Shown piece after piece: positions 46,463 through 58,700 of a stretch of DNA of 64,000 bases (its first letter is position 1; every line of letters starts with the position of its first letter). Location of the stretch: the NCBI RefSeq assembly GCF_030867145.1, contig NC_134431.1:10307089-10371088 (forward strand). The letters are read 5' to 3'. The position numbers and the translations under genes were made by a program. The notes beneath the pieces were generated by a model. The model saw only the letters and a program-made list of their open reading frames with translations, had not been told where the DNA came from and made no database searches. This stretch comes from Opisthocomus hoazin (taxonomy: Eukaryota > Chordata > Aves > Opisthocomiformes > Opisthocomidae).

Positions 46463-49400
46463 ATTTACGTGAATGCTTGAGCAAGCAAGGGAGAGGAAGA
46501 GCAGGCATCCCACACAGCACTGCCCCTGAAGCGGGAGGGCAGGGGAGGACGTGGGCTGCTCAGGACAACTCCTCATCTCCTGGGTCATGGGAATTGGCAC
46601 GGCTGCGGGAGGGAAAGGAAATCCTTTCCTGCAGGCAAGCCCTGCCACCAACCTGGACCACCTACTCAAACAAGCAGCCTTCAGACATGCAGGAAAGAGT
46701 GGATACGTGGGGACGTATTGCCCAGGAAATGCATTCAGCAGGGAGTTTTCATCGGGGCTGTCCTTCACCAGTTGGAGCAATCTGGAATACAGCCAGACCA
46801 CAGCAGAGAATAGAAGACAGGTTGGATTTGGATTTAAAATTTCTACATACATCACACACCATTTAAATAGATTTTGAAATCACTGATTTGTTAGTCTTCT
46901 GAACTGGGAGATGAATTATACCTACTGGAGAGCATGAAACTGTCAAGATAAAAACAACTTAAGAGTCATGGATTTACCAACTCAGTTCACATGGTACAAG
47001 CTGCACTGTCTGAACCTTTAACACCCTGACTTTGATGGAGGAAAAGAGAATGGGACAGTTGTTTAGCATATTCTGTAAAAAAACAGACAAAGACCTGATT
47101 TTTCAAGCATGTTTTACAAGTTCAGCATGGCTGAACAAAAAGGGTTATCACATGCCCAGCCTCATGTTTGCTGCAACTGAGCTGTTCCAAAGGGGGGTCC
47201 GAGATGTTGCTTCTGGTCCGTGGCCTGCCTCTCACACCAGGCTGGACCATCCCAGTTAACATGCATGAAACAACACGCCCTCCCAGTTGCGATGCTCAAA
47301 TGCAGGCACAGGATTTGTGGTTAAAGCATCCAGGATGGCATTCGTTCTTCGCTCAATTCAGCAAGATCCGCAGCACATCCTCCACTGCCATTTATGGCTA
47401 AAGCATGGTCCAGATCTTATTTACATCTTCGTCTCCAAAAAAGAAATTAGCACGGGGAAAGTCCTGCTCCCTGCCTAGTCTGCCCACGAAGCAGACACCC
47501 CAGGGGACCCGCTTCTTGCCATCAGAATGCCGAAACCCAAGGCAGAGATTTTCGCCCCTGCGGTGGGCTGGCCTACGCCAAGCTGCTGGCTGCTCCGTGC
47601 CCCGACCAGGGCAGGGTGTGCTGTGCCGGTGGGGACACCCACCACGACCCACCCCACGGGAGGTGCAAGGCAGCTCGCAGAGTGCAACCCTCAGCCCACA
47701 CTATGGCCTTCACCCCAACAGTCCGCAAGCACCACGATGACTACCCCTACCCGCACAGCAACGTTCCCCACCGAAGCTGCAGGCTCTTGTCTGATCTGAC
47801 GCTGGGCGTTCCGACTCCTCGCTGCGGCTAAAAAGCCCAGAGCCAGCAGCACACACTGCAATATTGCAGTCAGTACCTGCTGCTGAAAATAAAGCATCCT
47901 GCAAAGGCTTCAGTCCTGAAAGTACAAAGGCTGCTTTGCAGCAAGCATGATTTGAGCCATGGAGAATGCACTGAAGGGAAGATCCCTCCGTAACAACACC
48001 TCAAGACTGTCCCTGCTGCGGTTTCTTTTCCATACATCACCAGGTCCTGGGAAACCAGCCGTTTCAGCAGCCAGGGAAGGAGCACTGCCACAGCCCCACC
48101 TCCACGCTACGCATCAGCCTGGCTCGTCTGCTGGAGAGCCCATCAGCCCTTTCAACACCTAAAAAATTCTCCAAACTGAAATTCCTCAATCACGTGGGAT
48201 TATTGTCATCCCAGATTTCAAAAGGCAGCAGCTCAGAGCTCCCTGCCAAGGGTACTTCCACCACACAGTGCCATTAGGACCCACAGCAGCTTGGCCTCCG
48301 CAGTACGATTACAGAGTTGTTCTTGTCTGCAATAATTAAAGACTGCGCTGCAAACAGTCAGTACAGCTGCTGTGTTTTTATAGGATGAAGAAAGCTATCA
48401 AAAAGTGGATGCTACTTTGAAGTTCCAGCATACAGACCATTACCTATGGGATTTTATAAGAACTCTGATGCTCTAAGACATTTATTAGCTTTGTTGTGAG
48501 CTATGTAGCCTTGGAATTCCTAACATTTTTTATTTGGTTTTCTTCCGCCTGACAAGCAAACTGGTAGTACAGCTGCCGTAAATAAATTAACCAATTCCAC
48601 TATCAGAGCAGGGAATGACTTCATTGGCAACAATTCATCCCTCTGTCTACGAACTTATTTAGCACTTGACTAAGAGACTACACATCACAGCCTGCGTGAC
48701 ACCTTCCTGGGTGCAGAAAAGCAGTGCCATGAGAGTCTGTTTGGGATGCTCTGAACAAGGCAAAATGGAAAAACCCCTCTCCATCACCCCGCGCCGCAGA
48801 CCTCTGCCGTGCACTTTGAGACCAGACCTCAGCACACGCCAGAGCCCTCTCTGGGGACAGCCGTGCAGCTTCCCCCTCAGGACCATTCTCCTCTCCCCCT
48901 CTCAGCCGACTCATCCCTCCTGCCCAGCCACAGCAAACATTCACCAACCGCGCTGCTGCCCCGGTGCCAGCCATGAGAAAACCCTAAACCTTATCACAGG
49001 AAGGGGGAGAATAAAGTGCCCTGGCATCAGAAGCCAGATTCGCACCGCCCTTTACCACAAGCACCACACTCGCAGAGCTACCATTAAGTTACACATTAAT
49101 CCTAGATAAGCAGAAGCAAGGCTGTTGAGTGAGCTCAGCAAGGGGTAAGAGCTGTACCCAGGGTTCCAGACCCACCACGGGCGATGGCGACATCGCTGGC
49201 CACCAAGGACGGGGAGCCCCTGGCCCCCAGCCTCCCACCCCACCAGGTTCTGCTGGGTTTATACAAACAGGGAGAAAGCCCAGTGCAAGTCCAGCGATGC
49301 AGGCTGTCTGGGAGCAGGCTGTGGGGAGGGGGCACTGGGCACCAAGCCCAGCTGCCCACAGCATCCCAGCAGCACGGTCACTGCCTTCTCCTGCCCCGAG

Positions 49401-51296
49401 CCACCAGCTCTCATCTGTGTGGTGGCTCTGCAATGGCTTGGGGACTTCCAAGCCCAAGTTTTTCCCTATTAACTCGCAGCCCTGGAGAGGGACGAGCACA
49501 CATGGGGACACATCGGGGAAGAGTAAACACCCCCTCCCTCCATCCCACTGCCCCACAGAAATGCCTTTAAGCTCCTCACAAGCAGCAGCTGAAGTTTCTT
49601 AAAGAGAGTTGTGTGTTTCCAGAGGGATCTGACCACTAGCTCATCCATACGAGCAACAGGGCAGGGGGAAAAAAACAAAACAAAACAAAAACTAATCAAT
49701 TCCAGCCTGCCTGCACCCAGAACTCAAGCTCTGCAAACAAAAGTCAGACATTCAGCTAACTTGGAAAAGATAAACACACCGGGAACAGGAGGCCGGTGCT
49801 CCCTGGGCCGAGCAGACCCCCCAGCCCCGCATGGGACGTGTCCCCCCTCCTCGCGCCCAGCTCAGCTGCGCTGCCTCAGCCTCCTGTACAAACCCCTTGG
49901 GATCAGGGGGCTGCACCTGGCAAACGAGGAGGGGAATTAATTTCTAACTGCTGGGCACATCCCTTGGTTCGGGTTCAGGAGCTCGGTTTAGACACGGCGG
50001 CTCCAAGAGCTCATCCATGGGGGATCGGCTTGGGCACACAGAGACTGCTCCAGCCCTACTGCTGCCCACAAACAGGACCCGGGTGGGCAAGAGCAAGGCA
50101 GAGTGAGGGCTGGGGGGCAGGTGGTGAGGCTCTGTGCTTTGCCACCACGGCACAGAGGTAAACTGCAGTAATCCCGGCCAGCATGGGCTCCCCTGCCCTG
50201 ACCCAAGCAACTCCCCATGACTGTAGACAGAGCCCAGTGATGCCAGCCGCTGATTTGTGTCCCTTCTCACACCCAGATTCCATTTAATAGTCTCCTTGTC
50301 CTTCATTCCCCACATTGCTAGTGAGAAGTTAAAATTCACAAGTGCATCAAGTGTCTCAGGGATAGCATGTTTCCTTTGCATCCTAAAAAAATGCACCAAA
50401 ACACTGCATATCTCAGTGTCCATCCCACGAAGATGGACCAGAGCCAGCTCCCTGGCGGTCTCAGGGCCAGGGCGGGCACTGGGCAGCAAGGCACTGCCCT
50501 GCTGGGTGCTGGGAGAGCCCTGTGCAGGACGGCTGCAAGCAAAGGCAGCTTCATCAGGGGCTTAACAACCTCCTCCTCTCCCTCTGCAAACACCCCCCTC
50601 ACTGCAAATCGGGCTGGGCAGGCTGTCGCAGACAGCCATGGGTCTGGAGGGCTCCAGGGGTGGAGCTGATCAGGGCTGGCATCCCATGGACTCTGCCCAC
50701 ACCAGCCCCTCCAACCCACCCAGCATGGCACCAGCCCACCCCCCTCCTCCTCCCAGCCGAAGCACCAGCCCATCTCTCCCTGTAGGATAACAAGATTTTA
50801 GATTACACCAACTTATCCACTCAAGGTACCCAATGTGTCCATGTTGTGCTTGCTACTCCACGATATCATTACAGCTAAACACCACCCTCCTCCGCTCCCC
50901 CCGTGCCCCACATGGCCAAGCCCCTGGCAGCGCTCTGCAGACACAGCCCTACAAACGCCACGATGCCCTTCCGCAGCAGCACCCTGCAGGCTGGGGGGAT
51001 TCGACCCGCTCCCAAGCCAGCTGCAGACGCAGTGTCCCAGGTGCAAAGGTGGGTAACAGCGGCCACGTTTAATACAGGTTCATACAGGTTGCTCTTCTTG
51101 CAAGTACAGCCCTTCCCTAGCTGGAGCAGATGCTGTGCCACAGGGTCCGCAGCGGAGTCCTCTGCCATCAGTGCTGGTTTTTGGCCCTTTCGTAGGCTTG
51201 GGAGAAGAGCTACCCCAGCCCTGACGCCAGGAGCCTGCTGCCACACCGGCGTGGAAGGACACCAGCCTCATGTGGGAACATCCACCTGCGGTGTTT

Positions 51297-51561
51297 CGGC
51301 ACCCGTCAAGTGCAAGTGACAAACTGAAGCAGAGAAAGTTCCAGCTGAACATGAGGAAGAACTTCTTCCCTCTGAGGGTGACGGAGCCCTGGAACAGGCT
51401 GCCCAGGGAGGTTGTGGAGTCTCCTTCTCTGGAGATATTCAAGACCCACCTGGACAAGGTCCTGTGCAGCCTGCTGTAGGTGACCCTGCTTCGGCAGGAG
51501 GGTTGGACTGGGTGATCCCCAGAGGTCCCTTCCAATCCCGACCATGCTGTGATTCTGTGAC
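51297..51561 (+). mobile_element. Short CR1 copy, 3' end only
   Basis: The plus strand carries the CR1 3' end: 'cagctgaacatgaggaagaa', then 'gaacaggctgcccagggagg', then 'gagggttggactgggtgatc', and the octamer tail 'gctgtgattctgtga' at about 51,560. It is the same subfamily as the copy at 40,333-41,240 (shared 'ccctgcttcggcagg' segment) but lies in the opposite orientation. Only about 265 bases of the 3' end are present. Confidence 0.93.
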
Positions 51562-53432
51562 ACCAGGAGCCCCGGCCGCGACCGGGAGCCTTGCACGCCC
51601 TCGGCACAGCCTGGGGACACGGCAGCTGCAGCCCGCGGCAGGGCAGGGGACGGTGCTGGGGGAGGGCAGCGGGGGGAAGGGTTGGTGTCAGCACCCGCCG
51701 TGAGCCCTGCTTCGCTATCAGCTTTCTGCAGCGCAGCAGCAAATGAGACAATTACTGTGTTGACTGGTGTTTTTTCTTTTTCAATTAGGTGAGAGCAGGG
51801 TTAACCCAGAGCACCCTGAAGCTGGGCAGCCCCCCCAGCACAGCTCCCTCCATCTGCTCTTGCTCTCTGGCCCTTCCCAACCCAATGCACAGAACAAGCA
51901 ACCCTGGAGCTGCTTCGCAGGACCAGGTGCCAGCAGACACCCCACTGCTGCAGCCTGGAAACTGTAAGACCACCTGATACAACCCAGGACACCGGAAAGC
52001 CAGCGCTGACGCGATGACTGCAACCTAGCCAGCCTGCTGAGGCCTCTGAGCACTAAAGGACGCTTGTCCCATCCTTACGTGTAATTACAAACGCAAGATA
52101 GGGCAGGAGGACACACAGTGGGCTTGGGATGGAGGAGAAGGGAGGTAAAGCTTTGTTTACAGGTTTGATTAGCAATAAATTAAACAAGGGAACACTTTGC
52201 ACCCAGCTGTCACACAAGGAGATTGGCCAGCCCAACACAAGGGTCAGGCCACATCCCAGTGAGATGGGGCAGCCAGGGTGAGGGATCCCCACGCCTGCAG
52301 CACAGTGAGGATGTGTTTACGCCAGGGTTATTTCCACTGCGGCACGCAGCGACGGAAAAACACGAAGAGTTCTGAGAATCAAAAGGGAGAGAGGTTTGCA
52401 AAGCCCCAGCACTACTGTAAGCAGCTTCCCCTTGAAGGAGCAGCACCTGCTGCTGCGTGAGAACTGCATAGGTTGGTTCACCTCAAAGCAGAAGTCACCA
52501 GTGTCTCTCCTCCAGCCATCAGGTTGGGGTATTTTCTGTTGCGCAGGCAGTGCCTACAGTCACGTTCACAGAGCGGGAGAGCCACGAGCAGCGGCTGCCC
52601 TCCTTACGTTGAACGGCGGTGAGGCGGAAGGTGGTTACGGGAATAAACTTCCCTTTTTAAGAAAGAGGAAAGGTGATTTGAATAGCGGGTGTATTTTCAA
52701 CATCTTGGTCAGCTAGGTTGGGCCAGCAAATGCCTGCAGGCCGAGCGGCGCAAGCTGTGCTCGCAGCACACTGACCACAGACACAGGACAGGGCACCCGC
52801 AAGCACCAGCACCCCTGTCACCGCAAAGAGCCCCCGCCCTGGGGGCTGAGACAGAGACAGCCACGCACCTTGCGCGCCCTTTCCCTACCGCTCCAGGCAG
52901 ACCCCGGCACGCGCAATGCTCTTATCTGGAAAGTCATTTTGAACTTGCCTCAATATCTGCTTACAGCAATGCTTCCTTCCACCGCCTTGGTGTGAACACA
53001 GAAATCAGCCCTGTGCAGCAGGTCTACCACCGGATCCCCCTGCCCCGTGCCCCCCTCCCCGGGCCAGGCACCCCTTGCCCCACGTGGGGACGAGCTGCAG
53101 GCAGGGCAGTGCCTGCCCGAGCCGAGCTGGAGCCCGCGACCAGCAGCCTGCTGCCCTGGGAAACGGGGAGAGCTGCTCTTGGTGCGAGACGTGGGCTCCC
53201 ACCGCACAGCAAAGGCCAGCGCAAGGAGCATCGGCTGCTTTTATTCCTCTGCGACCAGCATGAGCCTCTCTGTAGCTGAAGTCCCACAGCGTCCCATGGC
53301 AACGGCACTGGGGGGGACCAGGAAAAGGGGAGACTCCTGTGAGCTCCAGCGCTGCTAATGGCCTCTGCAGGGGGTTGTGGGGATCCCTATGGAAGCACTG
53401 GAGGATCTGGTCCCTGCTGCAGAACCACACAA

Positions 53433-53493
53433 GCTCACACACTCACACACACACACACACACACCCCCCCCCCCCCAAAAAAAAAAAAAAAAT
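53433..53493. repeat. Compound microsatellite (CA)n-(C)n-(A)n
   Basis: About ten ACAC units are followed by a C run and then an A run, all on the plus strand. Such a structure is very prone to length variation and sequencing error. Confidence 0.95.
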
Positions 53494-55344
53494 CACAGCT
53501 GCTTTTCTAGAAGGTGAAAGCCTGACTGCCAAAAGCCAGAGCATCTCCCTTACCTGCCAGCATGGAGCTTTGTGTATCTGGAAACATGGTTGCAAACTGA
53601 AAGCTAGAAAAGGAAGCCTTTCCCCCCCCAAATCCTCTGGGATACTGAATGACTGACATCATTCACACACTCCTACCTCCCCATCACTTGAACCTTTTCC
53701 CACCTGCTTTTGCATTTGGTCACTGCTGCAGTCTGAAAGCTGCCTGCTGAACTACCCGGCTTCTTCGAAAGCAAGCCTCGCCACACAGAAATATGGCTGA
53801 GTAACCTTCTCACTCCATAGCCAGTCTCCAGGCTGGCATTTCCAAGGGCTTTGCTCCATTTCAAATAAGGCAATAAGCTTAGCCCTTGATTAAATACATA
53901 GTATAATCCACCTAAATCTTGTTAGCTGCAAAGCAAGTCGCTCGTCTCGGTAGTTGTGGGTGGCGTTGCGTTTCGCTGCCAGGCCAGCGGGGCTGCCCGC
54001 AGCGTGAAGGGTTCCTCGGCAGCACATCCCAGGCAGGCAGCAGCACCAGGGCAGCTGCTGACCGCAGCAGGCAGGCACCCTGCTTGCCACCGCCGCTCCG
54101 GCAAGCCCACACGGATTCAAGGCACAGAAATTCATGGGATCCTTCTGCAAAGCTTCCCCCTGTAATGGGCACAAGCCACCCACAAGAAAGAGCTTGCCCC
54201 TCCTCGCTTGAGGACATAAGTAGGGTGCCTCTGGGCTCGCCCTGCAGCCAGGGCAGCAGGCACCCGACAGCCAACAAAGCCCTAAAAGAGAAAAAACAAA
54301 ACAAAACACAAAAACCCCACAGCAAGAGAAATGACTGACCCCGAGTGAGGGAGCCAGCCTGCAGCGCGGAAGGAGGATGCGCTGCAGCTCTGGGGGAATT
54401 TCACACCGTCCCAGTCACGATTCCCCTTCCTCAGGAGGAATGAATCAGTAGCACAGCTCTGTAGAGCCTTAGCAGCAAGGCCCGGGTGCCGAGTGGGAAG
54501 CACGCCACGACAAGGGTGACTGTCCCCGCTGCCGCAGAGGCAGCCTGGCTCTGGGAGAGACGGAGGCGTGCAGCCGGGGTCAGCCTCGCACACCCGGCAT
54601 CGCCGTCCCGCTGCTCCGGCCCGCTCTCGCCAGCAGCGACAAGAAAAGCAGCACCGCGTCCCTCCCGCGTCCCAGGCTGCCGCTCGGCACGTCCCATCAC
54701 GGGCGCACCGGGCTGCTGCCGTCCCCAGCAGCGGGAGACGGTGGGCCAAGGCAGTTCGGGAAGTCTGGGAAAAAGAAACCCTCCTTCAGGCAGGCCCTGT
54801 TCCTCTCCCACTTGGCTCTGGGATAACCATATAAATTTACAGGTGAGCCTTGCAAAGTGCACAGAGGCAGAACACCAAGTGGAGGAAGACTGTGAGGATG
54901 CTGTTTCCCAGCCCCGTGGATGCTCCTTCCCAGCCCGAAGCTCCCCACCAGCAATTCCCCCTGCAGCCACTTCCACCCAAACATAAAATCACGCTAGGAT
55001 GTGGGACAGGGGAGATCTGCTCCTGAGACTACAGCGTATTTATTATTTGAGTTATTAGAAGATAAATTCACTGAAAAGCGCTCTTGCTCTCTATTTCTCT
55101 CCAGGTTTTGGATGCAGCAGATGGGGACCAGCTACGATCCCAATCCAGAGGCAGGAGCCCTGTAAACCCCAGCTCCATGCTGCATTAGCAGCTCCAAGGC
55201 TTCCCGCAGCAGCCAGGCATGTTTAAACAGCCACTGGAAGGATTTTCATTAAATTTTACCACGTTAACATGTTACGTGGCTTCTGTCATCTCAATTACCT
55301 TAAAAAGCCCAGGCAGAGATCTCAGGGGGAGTGCAGGGAAGAGG

Positions 55345-55482
55345 AAAAAAAAAATTGATTTAAGAATTAGTAAGGAGGGGGAAAAAAAAAAAAGTCTTGG
55401 GCACAATCCCAAAGCACAGTCTCAGGCAGATCAGGAAAAAAACTTCACAGGATTTCAAAACCAAAAAAAAAATAGAAAAAAG
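55345..55482. repeat. Cluster of four A-tracts
   Basis: Runs of about 7 to 12 A recur, separated by short G- or C-containing stretches. On the gene strand (minus) these are T-rich tracts. Confidence 0.8.
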
Positions 55483-55759
55483 AGCCAACAGAGGCAGTAT
55501 CTGCTTTAATCAAATACTAGCCAGGAAGGCTCAGCAGAGCAGATCTCACCAGTCACCAGCTGGCAGAGCAGGAATCAGTATTTTGGCACTGGCATCCTCG
55601 CCCAGAGCCGGGCAAGCGAAAGCGCTGCCTGCAGAGGAGCCGGGATGACAAATGACAGCAGTTGAGCATTGCAGGGGCATTTCACCACTTCAGAGGTTGC
55701 TGCTGTAACAATCTTCTCTGACTCAGCAGCTGAAAGGGACGCCGGGAAGGAAGCACCAC

Positions 55760-55787
<28 letters not shown>
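55760..55787. repeat. Poly(A) run of 28 bases
   Basis: Twenty-eight uninterrupted A residues lie on the plus strand, the longest homopolymer in the window. No target-site duplication or processed gene copy was recognised beside it. Confidence 0.95.
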
Positions 55788-55790
<3 letters not shown>

Positions 55791-58700
55791 ATGCATTATT
55801 AATATGGACTCTGGCAGCAAGACATGAGTTGGAAAAACACTGAGAGGAAGAAAAAAAATAAAAATGACTGCAGAGTAAGAGCGAGCTGCATGTGCGGAAG
55901 CATTTCACACTCCCGCAGGAGCTGCTGCGCTCGCAGGGCTGCTGCAGCCGGGGCCACCCCGCACCCCTCCGTGGGGTTCCCAGCTCCGAGGGACGCCCGT
56001 GTCTGCCGACGGGAACTTCACAGCCACTGTTTTCTCCCTCGAAGCAGGTTGCTGCTGCCATAGTGTGGAAAACACCACACACCTTGGGCATGGTCCACGC
56101 TAGTCTCAAGCTACGACAGCCCTGGGCTGTGGGATACAGCCATGTTAGCCAGTTTATTTACCCATGGTCTGTGCATTACTCGCTGGCTCCCAGCAGCTTC
56201 CCGCCCCGCGCACCCCTCCAGCCCTGGCAGAGCCTGGCAGACCCCCGGCCATGCCGCTGCCACCACGCCACTGCCGGGGATTTCAGCAAGCGCAGCCGCT
56301 GCGCAACGCGCCCAGGGCTCCCACGCCACTGCTGCCAGCGCGCAGGGCTGCGACAGGCAGGAGCGGGACTGACACGCCTTCCTTCTCCTGCCAGGTAAGC
56401 AAGGGAAAAAAAAAAAAAGAACAAAACCCGAAACCATATCAGTTAGTACTTGACTACCTGGTGCACTGCAGTGTTTGCTTTCCTCTCTTGTTCTGCATGC
56501 TTTGTACATGTTTTTTTAAAGGCACTTTATAAACATTAGCATTCACGTAGGCATCTTCACCCCTTTGCATCCAAAATCTTTGCTCAAGACACAGCTCCTC
56601 CCAGCCTGCTGCTCAGGGGAGACACCATAAATTCAGAGTACATGCTCCGCTATCGCAGGCGTCACGCAGACCTCCGCCAGCTTGTCCTCCTCGCCGCAGG
56701 GTAACCCCCCACTCCCTGTGCAGGGGCCTTTCGGCAGTGCCTCAGCATATTTAAAGTTTCAGCGCAGCTTGGTCCCCAGCCTCCCCACAGCAAAGGAGGT
56801 GGTGGATGCAGCGCCAGGATTCAAGAGGTCCCTTTGATCGCCTGCACGGCGATAACATTCAAGGAAAACCGGTCAATTATTTTGCCATAAAATTGCCTAG
56901 ATATGCAAACAAAGACTGGCTGAAGACTGCTTATACCATAGTCCAGCTCACAGCTGTGCAACGGGGTCTTTTGCCTGCATTTGCTTTCTTCCATTGCGCG
57001 TGCAGTGGCATCCGCCACATGGAAATCTCTCCCAGCCCTTACCTGTCAGATGAGATGGGCACAGGGAGGGAAGAGCTTTGCAGGCGCCGTCCCACATGCA
57101 GCCCTCCCACAGCCCAAGTAAGCATTGCACACACACGCACCCACTCATCGGGGCAGGAAAACACATGTTTTCTAACACAGCAAGCTCCCACTGAGCAGGG
57201 AAACTGAGGCACAACCTGGAGAAAGAACCCACGGTGCTATTTGAATCCAAATCTCCTGGAAGCAGCCTTTGCCCTGCAGCAAGAGCTGGGGGTACAGGGA
57301 TGGGTGACCTGGCTGGGGTCCCCTCTGCTGCGGGGGGGTGCGGGTGGGGAGGACTGGCCAGCACCCCCACAGCACCTTCAGAGGGGCCCCGGGACAAGAC
57401 CTTGCATGGGGCAAGGGCTCTGGAGGGGTTTGTGCCAGCCCAGGGAGGCCACACGCAACTACAGGCTTGCAAAGGGAAGAGCCCAATGGTTTCACACCTC
57501 AAAATCAGAAACCTCGAGAAGTGAGCTTTAGGAAGTCACACACAATGTGGCCAAAGCCCAGCCCAAGCAAGCGCCAACCCCCCTCACCTCCCCCGTGCAG
57601 CCAGGAGTGATACAGGAGCTCAAAATGAGCTTCTTGCACCCCCCAACTAATATTGTAAAATTACTGGAATATATATATTAAACTTGGAAAAACAAGTGAC
57701 AGATAAGGTGCACTAAAGCTTGTGGCTTCACCCACAGTCACTACAGAGCACAAGGGATCCCCCAAACCTGCCAGCCCCAAGGCACAACAGCCCACTCCTT
57801 CACTTCAGGTTAGAGCAAGAACAGCCAGCCCCAGAAAATTCCTTTTGTAATGGGAAAAGGGCACCGCTGCCCTGCCCGTCACACTCCACACCATAGCTGC
57901 ACCCATGAGGATGCTTCCCACGGGGACGGGTTACACGGCTGTCCCCCCATCACCCCAGGACCCTGCCAAGCAGCAGACGAGGACGGCTGAGAGTGGTTTT
58001 CCTGCCAGGCACTGACATCACCCCTCAGCTTTTCAGCCTACCTTTCCTTTCAAAATAATAGCAGCTCCAGAGTAATGCTAAAAGCCCTGGTGGTTTTGAT
58101 GTTCTCAATTTTACATTCTCCAAAAAAACACACCCACAAACATCCCAAAAATTTCTGATTTGGGGTTGGTGTTTTTTATGTTTTTTGGTTTTTTTACTTT
58201 GACAGCACAGTCCACTATACATTTTCTGCTCCATCTCTCAGAACAGGACTGACACCAACAGTGTTTAGAGCAGGTGCTAGAAAACCTTCAAACACACGTT
58301 AACAATCCTCACACACCAGCGTTTGAAATGCTGTCAGACAAAACCACGGTCAGAACAACAGTCCAAACGCAACGGAGAAGGAAAAGCCAGTATGAAAATA
58401 AGCTACACTAAAATAACCCAGCAAAGGTTTTGTCAAAGTAAACACACATTTTATCATAACAACAATGCTTTATAAATGAAGCTGTTCAGGGGAAGATTTT
58501 TCTCGCTCTGCAGAGCTGCCTGTGGGTTTCTCTCCCAGGCTATTCCTCCTCAGCGCTGCCACAGGGCGAGCAGAGGGCTCTGCAGAGCCCTGCCCAGCCG
58601 ACAGCACCACCGGCTCAGGGTCACCCCTTGTGAGGCTCCCCAGAAGTTTCAATGAAATTAAGCATTTACAGACTCCACACACCGCTTGGATATTAAAACC

